From positions 1 to 49,453 of the forward strand of contig JABDKJ010000009.1 of NCBI GenBank assembly GCA_013002285.1: a stretch of 49,453 bases of DNA. The letters are read 5' to 3'. The translations under genes and the position numbers were made by a program. Under the pieces are notes generated by a model that saw only the letters and a program-made list of their open reading frames with translations, was not told the origin of the DNA and did no database searches. This DNA comes from Flavobacteriales bacterium (GTDB lineage Bacteria; Bacteroidota; Bacteroidia; Flavobacteriales; JABDKJ01). Below, one piece after another: positions 16,706 through 25,117 of this stretch (positions are counted from its first letter, which is position 1; every line of letters begins with the position of its first letter).

Positions 16706-17764
16706 ATGTCGATCAATAAGATACAAGAATTACTAGGCGACCAAGCTGACAGCCTATTGAACCACACCTCAAAGACATTCGATAAGTCAATGCTCCATCA
16801 GACTGGACCAGACTTAATAGAAACACATTATCGAGATTCCAACAGGAACAATCAGACGCTCAGAAGTCTTCAAACTCTTTACGGAAATGGTCGTTTGGCT
16901 GACACCGGTTACATTTCAATACTTCCAGTAGACCAAGGAATAGAGCATACTGCGGGTTCTTCGTTTGCGCCCAATCCCATTTATTTCGATCCGGAGAATA
17001 TTGTAAAGCTTGCCATTGAAGGTGGTTGCAATGCCGTTGCTTCGACCTTTGGCGTTCTAGCGAATTGTTCGCGAAAGTATGCCCACAAGATCCCATTCGT
17101 TGTGAAGATCAATCACAATGAGTTGATGACCTATCCGAACAAACACTATCAGATCCCATTCGGTTCTGTAGAAGAAGCATGGAACTTAGGCGCAGTAGCT
17201 GTAGGTGCGACCATTTATTTTGGTTCGCAAGGATCTAATGACCAGATCGTAGAGATCGCAGAAGCATTTGAAGTGGCACACGAACTAGGCATGGCTACTA
17301 TACTTTGGTGCTATACAAGGAACGAAGGCTTTAAGAAAGATGGCAAAGATTACCACGTTGCTGCAGACCTTACTTCTCAAGCAAACCACCTAGGGGTGAC
17401 TCTTCAAGCCGATATAATCAAACAAAAATTACCAGAGAACAATGGTGGTTTTAGAGATATAGGATTTGCCAAAACACATGATAAGGTGTATTCTGAGTTG
17501 TCTTCTGATCACCCTATAGACCTATGCCGTTATCAAGTAGCTAATTGCTATATGGGTAAGATCGGTCTGATCAATTCAGGAGGAGCTTCTGGAGGTGCCA
17601 CAGATCTGGCAGATTCTGTGAAAACAGCAGTGATCAATAAAAGAGCTGGTGGCCATGGACTTATTTTAGGAAGAAAAGCATTCCAAAGACCTATGAATGA
17701 AGGCATTGACCTTCTAAATGCCGTACAGGACGTATATTTGAACAAAGAAATAGACCTAGCTTAA
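16706..17764 (+). CDS. fbaB: Class I fructose-bisphosphate aldolase (DhnA/FbaB type)
   Basis: A 352-residue Schiff-base aldolase of the archaeal/DhnA type, interconverting fructose 1,6-bisphosphate with DHAP and glyceraldehyde 3-phosphate. Visible blocks are [13 protein letters not shown] (the D-Q-G-x-E-H active-site region), [13 protein letters not shown] (a conserved Lys strand), [14 protein letters not shown], the [15 protein letters not shown] segment with the likely Schiff-base Lys, and the phosphate-binding [10 protein letters not shown] plus [15 protein letters not shown] near the C terminus. Length agrees with bacterial FbaB. It is followed after 33 bp by accD on the same strand, which has its own -7-like sequence. 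The enzyme is cytoplasmic and works in glycolysis or gluconeogenesis. Confidence 0.93.
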   Translation: MSINKIQELLGDQADSLLNHTSKTFDKSMLHQTGPDLIETHYRDSNRNNQTLRSLQTLYGNGRLADTGYISILPVDQGIEHTAGSSFAPNPIYFDPENIVKLAIEGGCNAVASTFGVLANCSRKYAHKIPFVVKINHNELMTYPNKHYQIPFGSVEEAWNLGAVAVGATIYFGSQGSNDQIVEIAEAFEVAHELGMATILWCYTRNEGFKKDGKDYHVAADLTSQANHLGVTLQADIIKQKLPENNGGFRDIGFAKTHDKVYSELSSDHPIDLCRYQVANCYMGKIGLINSGGASGGATDLADSVKTAVINKRAGGHGLILGRKAFQRPMNEGIDLLNAVQDVYLNKEIDLA

Positions 17765-17797
17765 TTTTTTCAGCTAAATTCGAATTTGGACTAACCC

Positions 17798-18643
17798 ATG
17801 AGTTGGTATAAGAGAATAAAAGAAGGGATAACCACATCCACCAAAGACAAGAAAGAGACACCTGAAGGCTTATGGTTCAAGTGTCCTAAATGTCAGACCC
17901 TTACCGCAACGGAAGAATTCGCAACAAACCTTTGGGTTTGTCCAAAATGTGAAAAACACGACCGAATCGGATCTGAGGAATATTTCAATTTGATCTTCAA
18001 TGATGGTCGCTATAAAGAGCTATTCTCGAAGATCAAGTCGAGCGATCCCTTAAAATTCCAGGACACAAAGAAATATACCGACCGTCTTAAAGCCGCCAAG
18101 AAGAAAACGGGATTGGAAGATGCTGTGAGAGTTGCTGTTGGCAGGATCGAAGATGAAGACTTGGTGATCGCAGCCATGGATTTTGCATTCATTGGAGGTT
18201 CTATGGGTTCTGCTGTTGGTGAAAAGATCGCCAGAGCGGTGGATCATGCTGTGAAATATGAGATCCCTTTGATGATCATTTCAAAGTCTGGTGGTGCGCG
18301 TATGATGGAGGCCAGCTTCTCTTTGATGCAATTAGCAAAGATCTCCGCAAAGCTCACTTTATTGGCAAAAGCACAGGTACCTTACATCTCTTTCCTTACA
18401 GATCCAACAACAGGCGGTGTCACTGCATCATACGCTATGTTAGGTGATGTGAATATTGCTGAGCCAGGCGCATTGATAGGCTTTGCAGGACCTAGAGTAG
18501 TGAAAGAAACGATCGGCCGTGACCTTCCAGAAGGATTTCAAACCTCAGAATTCGTACAAGAGCATGGTTTTCTCGACTTTATAGTAAAGAGATCTGAACT
18601 ACGTGAAAAGCTATTGACCTTGATCAAGCTTTTCAATATTTGA
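17798..18643 (+). CDS. accD: Acetyl-CoA carboxylase carboxyltransferase subunit beta
   Basis: A 281-residue subunit that, with AccA, moves the carboxyl group from carboxybiotin to acetyl-CoA to make malonyl-CoA. The N-terminal four-Cys zinc ribbon (CPKC near residue 30 and CPKC near 49) is intact. The crotonase-like core has [19 protein letters not shown], the [20 protein letters not shown] block, [17 protein letters not shown] and [19 protein letters not shown], all diagnostic for AccD. Length is standard. The ATG is 16 bp after TAAATTCG (17775-17782), one base from the -7 consensus. It ends 3 bp from the convergent AraC-family regulator gene. Confidence 0.96.
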   Translation: MSWYKRIKEGITTSTKDKKETPEGLWFKCPKCQTLTATEEFATNLWVCPKCEKHDRIGSEEYFNLIFNDGRYKELFSKIKSSDPLKFQDTKKYTDRLKAAKKKTGLEDAVRVAVGRIEDEDLVIAAMDFAFIGGSMGSAVGEKIARAVDHAVKYEIPLMIISKSGGARMMEASFSLMQLAKISAKLTLLAKAQVPYISFLTDPTTGGVTASYAMLGDVNIAEPGALIGFAGPRVVKETIGRDLPEGFQTSEFVQEHGFLDFIVKRSELREKLLTLIKLFNI

Positions 18644-18646
18644 GAT

Positions 18647-19510
18647 CTAAACTTCCTGAAAATATTTCTTAGGGGTCATTCCGTACTTCTTCTTGAAAGC
18701 AGCAATGAAATGTGAAGGGCTTTGGTAGCCTAGCTCGAAGGCAACTTCTTTAACAAGCTTCTTTCCAGAACCTAAAAGCGCAATGGCCTTTTCCATTTTA
18801 TAGTCCAGGTAATACTTGTAAATACTCAGACCATAAACATGTTTGAATCCCTCAGACAATACATTCTCTGGTAATTTTACTGCAAGGGCTATGGCCTGTG
18901 TATCAGGAATGACATGTAAATTAGAAATGATCTTGTGATGTGCTTCTCGCAGAGCAGCCTCCGCTTCCAGGTCCAATCGCACAGGACATTTGTCCATTTT
19001 GCGCCCGAAAAGCCTACCCATTAATGAAGAGAAAGCACCGAGGAAAGTACCATAGTCTTTGATCTTCTTAAATGGGTCTCGGTCACTTTCAAGGAACCAA
19101 TTTTCCAAGTCCACCATGATCTTAGGTGAAAGGTTGATAACCTTCGGAGCAGTTGAATAATCGAATTTGGAGCGATCCATATTGCTGGCATCAAAATTCA
19201 CGGCCAACAATTCATGCAATAATTTAAGACCTACAAAAGTGACGATGCATTCGCCATTTTCGCTTCTTAGATCCAATGAACTCATTGACGGAGGAATAGC
19301 CATAAGCACCGTTTCAGACTCTCTTAAATGAACAGCTGCTTCCAGCGTGTCTGTTCTAAAATGAACTTCTCCCCTGAGGCAAGTAAGCCAAAGCATAAAG
19401 CGAGATCCCACGTCAACAGAGTGCAAAGATGTGCTTTCATCAAAACTGAAATGAGCACTTTTCACACCTTCGTGCATTTCATAAAGTCCGCTATTTTTCT
19501 CGGTTTCCAT
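18647..19510 (-). CDS. AraC-family transcriptional regulator
   Basis: A 287-residue regulator (start METEKNSGLYEMHEGVKSAH). The N-terminal half (residues 1-150) is a beta-rich sensor region. The C-terminal two-helix-turn-helix DNA-binding domain ends with ELGYQSPSHFIAAFKKKYGM and TPKKYFQEV, the second HTH of AraC proteins. The frame extends to 19546, but the ATG at 19510 follows a perfect -7 box at 19520-19527. It is divergent from the TonB receptor gene, and a 17-bp direct repeat with 21-bp spacing lies between the two, the layout expected for AraC-type binding. It is therefore probably the local regulator of the receptor and the HmuY-like gene; the ligand (heme, iron chelate or other) is inference. 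Confidence 0.93.
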   Translation of the reverse strand: METEKNSGLYEMHEGVKSAHFSFDESTSLHSVDVGSRFMLWLTCLRGEVHFRTDTLEAAVHLRESETVLMAIPPSMSSLDLRSENGECIVTFVGLKLLHELLAVNFDASNMDRSKFDYSTAPKVINLSPKIMVDLENWFLESDRDPFKKIKDYGTFLGAFSSLMGRLFGRKMDKCPVRLDLEAEAALREAHHKIISNLHVIPDTQAIALAVKLPENVLSEGFKHVYGLSIYKYYLDYKMEKAIALLGSGKKLVKEVAFELGYQSPSHFIAAFKKKYGMTPKKYFQEV

Positions 19511-19519
19511 CTGAGTTCG

Positions 19520-19547
19520 CAAAGGTAGTTTTCCTAAAATCAACAAA
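19520..19547 (-). promoter_or_regulatory. Promoter of the AraC-family regulator gene
   Basis: On the minus strand TTTG (19547-19544) is followed by TACCTTTG (19527-19520), a full -7 match. The spacer is 16 bp, a little short. The start codon is 9 bp beyond the -7 box. Confidence 0.5.
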
Positions 19548-19557
19548 AAATTTTTAC

Positions 19558-19595
19558 AGCGATATTTTTAAACCCTCGAGCGATATTCTTCAACC
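19558..19595 (+). promoter_or_regulatory. Direct-repeat operator, probable AraC-family binding site
   Basis: Two copies of AGCGATATTYTTMAACC at 19558-19574 and 19579-19595 agree at 15 of 17 positions and start 21 bp apart (4-bp gap). That is the half-site size and two-helical-turn spacing of AraC I1/I2 sites. An inverted core, TCGCT at 19598-19602, follows directly and abuts the -7 box at 19607. The second copy covers the expected -33 region, which fits an activator replacing a weak -33 element. Confidence 0.65.
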
Positions 19596-19606
19596 ATTCG
19601 CTCGCT

Positions 19607-19614
19607 TAAATTTG
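19607..19614 (+). promoter_or_regulatory. -7 box of the TonB receptor gene
   Basis: TAAATTTG matches TAnnTTTG. There is no TTG at the -33 position; the downstream half of the direct repeat lies there instead, consistent with activator-dependent transcription. Confidence 0.55.
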
Positions 19615-19623
19615 TATTCCTAT

Positions 19624-21864
19624 TTGAAGGCACATACTCACATAAAGAACCTGATCTTCGCCCTTTTGTTCAGCAATGCTTTTTTTGCTCAGGATCTGCT
19701 GCAGGTCTACAATTCCAAAACCGACCTTCCCCTTGGTGATGTTGTGGTCGCTTATCTGGACCATTCGGGAAAACAGGAAATGGCCATCACGAGCAAGAAT
19801 GGCTACTGCCAGCTGTTGAGCATGACATATCCCGTGCAAGTCTCACTCCAACACCCTGCATTCAAAACGTTGAACGATACGCTCTTTGAAAAAGGAACTT
19901 ACGTATTCAAGCTATCTCCTTTGCAAGGTGAATTGGATGAGGTTGTGATCTCCGGATACCTTTCAGAGAAACGAGTGAGCGATGCCCCTAGAGAAGTGAT
20001 AGTGATCAGTTCTGAAGTGATCGCAAATACACAAGCTAGGAATCTTCAAGAGATCATGCGAGTTGCGCCAAATCTGAATGTACGAGCAGATGGTACAACA
20101 GGAGGATCATTCGCAGAACTCTTGGGTATAGGAGGGAACAACATTAAAGTCCTCTTGGATGGGGTACCTCTTGCTGGACGTACTGGGCAGGAATTCGATA
20201 TTTCTCAGGTCTCTCTTCAAAACATAGAACGTATAGAGATCATTGAAGGGCCCATGGCCGTAGAGTACGGATCGAACGCGATGGCCGGGGTCATTCACCT
20301 TATTTCCAAAAAAGAGAAAAGTGATCAGGCAATGATCTCTCTGGACCTTAGTGAAGAGACCATGCACAGCGAATACAGCACAACTGAAGGAATTCACGAC
20401 CACAAAATGAGTGCATATCTGCCCATCTCTAAGAATTTACAATGGGATCTGGGACTTGGCAGAAGACAATGGGGAGACAAGCAAGTGATCAGCACTGGTC
20501 GACTCATGGACTGGGACCCTCGTTCGCAGCACATGGCATTTTCGAACATATCATTTCAGAAAGAGCGATTGTCCATTCTATTGAATACATCTTTCTTACA
20601 AGACCAATTAGAAAATGATGGTGCTGTAACGGGAGTGATCAACCCGCAAGCTCAAGACGATGAATACCTTACGAAACGTTTTGTGAATGCACTTACTGCT
20701 AAGTATGCACTCAACAAAGATGTATTCCAATTCAGGACTTCGTTCAACACTTATTCAAGACAAAAGAACACCTACATCAACAACTTTACAGGAGAACCAC
20801 TGCTGGCCATCTTTGATGGAGCGCAAGATACTTCACGCATAGATGCCTTGGAATTACGCGCTACCTGGATGAGACAGATCTCAGACAAAGTGCAAAGCAC
20901 GAGCGGAGTGGAATGGCGAAATGAAGAAGCTGGAGGTGGGCGCATTGCAGAGGGAGAAGCACTGGATCGAGAATTCTCTCTTTTCAATGCCAGCGAATTC
21001 GATCTGAATTTCCTGACCATAAGGACCGGCCTACGTTGGTCACACTCCAATAGATCAGGAGATGCACTTCTACCCTCTTTGCATCTAAAGAAAAACCTAG
21101 GAAAAGTCACCCTTAGGACTGGATATGCAAAAGGATATCGCCTACCATCTTTAAGAGAATTGTTCTTTGATTTCAATGACCAGAACCACCGCATACTCGG
21201 CAACCCCAACCTGGAACCAGAAAGCTCAGATTACCTTTTTGCGAGTGCAACCTATCGCACTGGAGATGAACTAAGATCTGAAAGTTCTGTACGTCTTTAT
21301 TATTCAGAATTCAGAGATCTCATAGATTTTGCAAGCTCTCCGACAGATCCTACCATCATTACTTTATTGAACACAGAATCACTAAAGTCCAAGGGAATAA
21401 AGATCGGACAGAGATTAAGTACGGACAAATGGGATGCTATGGCACAGTTCAACTTCATCAGCACTCAGTTTGCAGCTGAGCAAAATGACTGGAACAACAA
21501 TGTAGCAACAAGCATATCGCTATCATATAGGTTCTCAGACAAACTAAGCGCGAGTTCAAACGCTTTGATCAAAGGAAAGAACGCACAATTGATAAATGAC
21601 ATAACAGCAGGTGAAGATGCTGTGCTGGTTTCAATAGTTGACCCCTACACCTTGATAGATGCCAATGTCACTTATAGCATTAAGAAAAACCTGCACATCA
21701 CAGCTGGACTGCGGAATCTGCTGAACGAACAGACAGTGGATGCTACTGGAGGTGGCGTGCATGGAATGGAACAAAAAGAATTGATACACTACGGCCGATC
21801 GGCCTTTTTAAATATTAAATGGAATTTTAAAATAAACCCTCATAATAAAAATGAAGAATTATAA
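19624..21864 (+). CDS. TonB-dependent outer-membrane receptor (probable heme/iron uptake)
   Basis: About 746 residues. There is no ATG near the start: the frame opens at TTG 19612, which lies within the -7 box, and the TTG at 19624 gives a normal signal peptide (KAHTHIKNLIFALLFSNAFF, cleaved near A-Q). Next come a carboxypeptidase-like/CNA-type domain (about 25-100), a TonB-box-like LDEVVISGYLSEKRV, the plug (SEVIANTQARNLQEIMRVAP through VEYGSNAMAGVIHLISKK) and a 22-strand-type barrel with RTGYAKGYRLPSLRELF and LEPESSDYLFAS, typical of heme, cobalamin and siderophore receptors. The stop overlaps the start of the HmuY-like gene by 14 bp, so the pair is an operon. Substrate is inferred from HmuY. 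Confidence 0.93.
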   Translation: MKAHTHIKNLIFALLFSNAFFAQDLLQVYNSKTDLPLGDVVVAYLDHSGKQEMAITSKNGYCQLLSMTYPVQVSLQHPAFKTLNDTLFEKGTYVFKLSPLQGELDEVVISGYLSEKRVSDAPREVIVISSEVIANTQARNLQEIMRVAPNLNVRADGTTGGSFAELLGIGGNNIKVLLDGVPLAGRTGQEFDISQVSLQNIERIEIIEGPMAVEYGSNAMAGVIHLISKKEKSDQAMISLDLSEETMHSEYSTTEGIHDHKMSAYLPISKNLQWDLGLGRRQWGDKQVISTGRLMDWDPRSQHMAFSNISFQKERLSILLNTSFLQDQLENDGAVTGVINPQAQDDEYLTKRFVNALTAKYALNKDVFQFRTSFNTYSRQKNTYINNFTGEPLLAIFDGAQDTSRIDALELRATWMRQISDKVQSTSGVEWRNEEAGGGRIAEGEALDREFSLFNASEFDLNFLTIRTGLRWSHSNRSGDALLPSLHLKKNLGKVTLRTGYAKGYRLPSLRELFFDFNDQNHRILGNPNLEPESSDYLFASATYRTGDELRSESSVRLYYSEFRDLIDFASSPTDPTIITLLNTESLKSKGIKIGQRLSTDKWDAMAQFNFISTQFAAEQNDWNNNVATSISLSYRFSDKLSASSNALIKGKNAQLINDITAGEDAVLVSIVDPYTLIDANVTYSIKKNLHITAGLRNLLNEQTVDATGGGVHGMEQKELIHYGRSAFLNIKWNFKINPHNKNEEL

Positions 21865-22933
21865 ATTAGTATTGATCGTGATGATGGCTGCTTTCCTTAC
21901 AGCCTGTGACAAAGATGATGACCCGGAAGTAGAAGAACCTACAACCAACCAAAGCATTAAGCCAAATGTTGGTGGACCGGAGCAAGCAAACCAAGTTTAC
22001 CTAGACCTTGGCTCAAGAGAAATGGTGTCTAGCCCAAGAAATTCATGGGATCTGGCTTTCTACTGCGGAGCAGAATTCAAAGTGATCTTGAACAGTTCTC
22101 TTGGAGCGCTGACGCAAGCAACCGCTGAGACCATGCTATCTGAAATAAGTGTAGCAGACACAGCTGGAATGGAAAATGTACTTTCTCTAGATGCTGTTTT
22201 TGCGAACATGATCTCCCCTACTCCTGAGCCTTGGTTGCCAAGTGCATTCACATGGGCAGATGCACCAAGCGGAGACCTTTCACAAACTGCCATAGCAGAG
22301 GCGTCTGATGTTACAAGCAACAATATGGTTTACATCCTTAACTCTGGGAAGAATTCAGACAATAGCCAAAGACCTTGGTACAAATTGAAAGTTGACAAAA
22401 GTGGAGATGCTTATGAATTGCAATTTGCAGACTTTAATGGAGGAGCAGAACAAAGCGCAACGATTAACAAAGACAACACATACAATTTTGTGTATTACAG
22501 TTTTGAGAATGGGATCGTAGATGTGGCTCCTGCAAGAAGCGATTGGGACATAGCGTTCACGACCTATACAGACTATGCCTTTATTGGCTTCAATGTTCCT
22601 TATTTCTACAAGGACTTCGTGATACAGAACAGAGCAGGTGTAGAGGTAGCTGAATACATCATTGGAGATGAAGAAGTATTATTGGATGAGTTCAACAACT
22701 TCAATATTGCTAATGCTAGTTTACAGACCTTCAGCACGAACATAAACACTATCGGTGGGAACTGGAGAACAGTAGCTACACCAGACCCAACGACTGTTAC
22801 AGCTGTAAAGACCGACCGTTTCTATATTGTAAAAGATGCAAACGGAACATACCACAAGGTATTGTTCTCTCAAATGCTTTCAGAGCTAGGAGAAAGAGGA
22901 TACCCAGAGATCTTAGTGGAGACGATCCAATAA
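21851..22933 (+). CDS. HmuY-like surface lipoprotein
   Basis: A 360-residue lipoprotein: signal with L-T-A-C, acylated Cys at residue 19, then an acidic DKDDDPEVEE stretch like the lipoprotein export signals of surface-exposed Bacteroidota lipoproteins. Two related modules each carry the HmuY-type strand: SPRNSWDLAFY (about residue 57) and APARSDWDIAFTTY (about residue 227). In Porphyromonas gingivalis HmuY captures heme and passes it to the TonB receptor HmuR; His or Met ligand positions cannot be assigned here by eye. Translationally coupled to the TonB receptor and closed by a strong terminator. The two-module length is greater than classical HmuY (about 216 residues), so ligand identity is not certain. 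Confidence 0.85.
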   Translation: MKNYKLVLIVMMAAFLTACDKDDDPEVEEPTTNQSIKPNVGGPEQANQVYLDLGSREMVSSPRNSWDLAFYCGAEFKVILNSSLGALTQATAETMLSEISVADTAGMENVLSLDAVFANMISPTPEPWLPSAFTWADAPSGDLSQTAIAEASDVTSNNMVYILNSGKNSDNSQRPWYKLKVDKSGDAYELQFADFNGGAEQSATINKDNTYNFVYYSFENGIVDVAPARSDWDIAFTTYTDYAFIGFNVPYFYKDFVIQNRAGVEVAEYIIGDEEVLLDEFNNFNIANASLQTFSTNINTIGGNWRTVATPDPTTVTAVKTDRFYIVKDANGTYHKVLFSQMLSELGERGYPEILVETIQ

Positions 22934-22964
22934 GATCTGTTCATTTTTAGATAGAATTATATAG

Positions 22965-22997
22965 CCCTGCTCAAAAAAGAGCGGGGTTTTGTTTTTT
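22965..22997 (+). terminator. Rho-independent terminator after the HmuY-like gene
   Basis: CCCTGCTC (22965-22972) and GAGCGGGG (22979-22986) form an 8-bp stem with one G-T pair and an A6 loop, followed by TTTTGTTTTTT. It ends the receptor operon 32 bp after the stop codon. Confidence 0.85.
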
Positions 22998-23072
22998 CAA
23001 ATGAAACGAACTTAAAACCTATCTATTTCACATTTTGTACCTTCCTCAATTAGTAGGAAAAATATAATGGGT

Positions 23073-23138
23073 ATATAGACTATTAATGGTCTATATTCCG
23101 AGATATTAGGATATATACGCTATTAATAGGGTATATCC
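23073..23138 (+). promoter_or_regulatory. Two tandem dyads upstream of the second TPR-cyclase
   Basis: Dyad 1 is ATATAGAC (23073-23080) and GTCTATAT (23089-23096) around TATTAATG. Dyad 2 is GGATATA (23109-23115) and TATATCC (23132-23138) around CTATTAATAG. The shared core CTATTAAT recurs at 23080 and 23120, exactly 40 bp apart. The second dyad ends 29 bp before the ATG. They may be paired operators of a dimeric regulator or successive hairpins in the leader. Confidence 0.5.
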
Positions 23139-23167
23139 ATACGTTGTATGCCATTTGAAAAAGGCAC

Positions 23168-25117
23168 ATGAGAAAAACACTTTTTACCTTAACATTACTT
23201 TTAGCAACACTGGCCCCCCTTGCCCAAAGCAATCTGGATTCACTCTACTCCATTTGGCAAGATAAAAGTCGTCCAGATACAAGTCGTCTTCTGGCCATTC
23301 AAGAACTCGCGTTTACTGAGTACTTGTTTTCGAACCTTGATTCTGCCTTCTACTTTGCAGAGCTACAATATGATTTTGCCAAGTCAAAAGACTTAAAAAG
23401 GCAAATGGCAATGGCGTTGACCACTCAGGGTATTTGCTATTGGTTCAAAGGGGACAATTCAAACGGTTTGGAACGTCTTAATCAAAGTCTCACGTTGTTT
23501 GAAGAGTTGAAAGATAAACGAGGCATGCCAACAGCATTGAATAGCCTTGGAGGTATCCACTATAATCTAGGTCAGTATCCAAAAGCCTTGGAGTATTTCC
23601 AAAGAAGTCTAACCATAGCTGACGATATCCAAGACAAACGAGCCAAAGCCAGTGCACTGGCCAACATTGGAAACGTGTATATAGCGCGCGAGAATACCGT
23701 TTCTGCCTTGGAGTATCTTCATAAAGCCTTGGCGCTGCAAAAAGAATTAAATTATAGTGCAGGTGAAGCAAATACGATGAACGCCATTGGAAGTGTATAC
23801 ATTGACGAAGGGGACAATCAAAAGGGTCTGGAGTACATATCAGAAAATCTGGCCTACTATGAAGAACAAGGTGACCAAATGGGAAAGGCCCTTGCGCTGA
23901 ACAACATTGGAATCATCTACAATGATTTGAAAGATTATTCGAAAGCCTTGGAGTATTCGAAAAATGCCTTGTCAATATACAAAGAGCATGGCGATAATGG
24001 AAACATGTGTGGTGCGTTGCTAAACATTGGAGAAATTTATGCCAATCAAACTAAGCATACCTTAGCCTTAGAGTATTGTAAAGAGGCGTTAGCTCTTGCC
24101 GAAGAAAGCGGAGTAATTGAATTTCAAAAAACAGCATGTCAATGCATTTACAATGCTTACAAAGCCCTAGGTAAAGGCAATGAAGCCTTGGTTTATTTAG
24201 AGAAGATGAATTTGGTAGATGACAGCCTCAATGCCGAAGAAACCACCAAAAAACTCCAGCAAATGGAGTTTGAAAAACAAATGCTGGCCGATAGTCTTGC
24301 GACTGCTGAAGAAGCCCGTTTGGTTGAGGAGACACATAAAGAAGAAGTACGAAAAAAGAACAAAACCCGAAACGCACTCATTGGTGGCGGACTGTTTCTT
24401 TTCCTAATAGCGGGCGGCATTTATAGTCGATTGCGATTCACCAGAAAAGCCAAAGCCGAGATTGAAAAAGAGAAAGACCGCTCTGAGAATCTGCTACTCA
24501 ACATACTCCCAGCTGACATAGCCGCAGAACTCAAAGAGAAAGGCAAGGCAGATGCCCGTGACTTTGAAATGGTCTCCATTCTCTTCACAGACTTTAAAGG
24601 ATTTACAGCAGCAAGTGAGAAACTCAGTGCGCAGGATCTGGTGTTGGAGATCAACACCTGCTTTGAAGCCTTTGATGGCATCATGGGCAAGTATGGCATT
24701 GAGAAGATCAAGACCATTGGAGATGCCTACATGGCAGCAGGTGGTCTGCCCGTCCCTACCGATGATTCAGTGCAGAACACGGTGCTAGCTGCACTTGAAA
24801 TGCAAGCTTTCATCTCTGATCGAAAATCGAGAATGGATACTGCTGGTAAACCCGCTTTTGAAATGCGCGTGGGTATTCATACTGGCCCAGTCGTAGCTGG
24901 CATCGTGGGTGTCAAGAAATTCCAATATGACATCTGGGGAGATACGGTAAACACCGCCAGCCGAATGGAGAGCAGCGGTGAAGTAGGCAAAGTGAACATA
25001 AGTGAAGCGACTTATGACCTAATTAGATCTAACCCACAGTTTGCCTTTGAAAACCGTGGCAAGATCGAAGCAAAGGGAAAAGGGGAGATGGAAATGTGGT
25101 TTGCGTCAAAGGCCTAA
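23168..25117 (+). CDS. TPR-sensor class III adenylate cyclase (second copy)
   Basis: A 649-residue predicted inner-membrane cAMP synthase. Order: signal peptide (1-18, ending PLAQS), TPR repeats (about 75-355), coiled coil, one membrane helix (about 402-420), a LLLNILPADIAAELKEKG linker, and the catalytic domain (about 460-645). Metal Asp residues are present in LFTDF and TIGDAY, the adenine-selecting Lys (IKTIGD) and Asp (YDIWGD) are intact, and so are N and R of VNTASRME, so activity on ATP is expected. The catalytic domain is a close paralogue of that at 5412-7244, while the TPR part differs more. The TPR units keep an exact 120-bp period with conserved DNA (GCCTTGGAGTAT). It is alone in its unit, behind a terminator and two dyads. 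Confidence 0.94.
   Translation: MRKTLFTLTLLLATLAPLAQSNLDSLYSIWQDKSRPDTSRLLAIQELAFTEYLFSNLDSAFYFAELQYDFAKSKDLKRQMAMALTTQGICYWFKGDNSNGLERLNQSLTLFEELKDKRGMPTALNSLGGIHYNLGQYPKALEYFQRSLTIADDIQDKRAKASALANIGNVYIARENTVSALEYLHKALALQKELNYSAGEANTMNAIGSVYIDEGDNQKGLEYISENLAYYEEQGDQMGKALALNNIGIIYNDLKDYSKALEYSKNALSIYKEHGDNGNMCGALLNIGEIYANQTKHTLALEYCKEALALAEESGVIEFQKTACQCIYNAYKALGKGNEALVYLEKMNLVDDSLNAEETTKKLQQMEFEKQMLADSLATAEEARLVEETHKEEVRKKNKTRNALIGGGLFLFLIAGGIYSRLRFTRKAKAEIEKEKDRSENLLLNILPADIAAELKEKGKADARDFEMVSILFTDFKGFTAASEKLSAQDLVLEINTCFEAFDGIMGKYGIEKIKTIGDAYMAAGGLPVPTDDSVQNTVLAALEMQAFISDRKSRMDTAGKPAFEMRVGIHTGPVVAGIVGVKKFQYDIWGDTVNTASRMESSGEVGKVNISEATYDLIRSNPQFAFENRGKIEAKGKGEMEMWFASKA
23465..24196 (+). 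repeat. 120-bp periodic TPR repeat array inside the cyclase gene
   Basis: A 12-bp core close to GCCTTGGAGTAT recurs at 23465, 23585, 23705, 23825, 23945, 24065 and 24185, every 120 bp without a single insertion or deletion. It encodes the A-L-E-Y of each 40-residue TPR unit. Four copies (23585, 23705, 23945 and, with one change, 24065) remain almost identical at DNA level. Confidence 0.8.

Noticed and set aside
20772..21209. 145-residue open frame on the minus strand
   Set aside because: Lies entirely inside the TonB receptor barrel-coding frame and has low-complexity composition.
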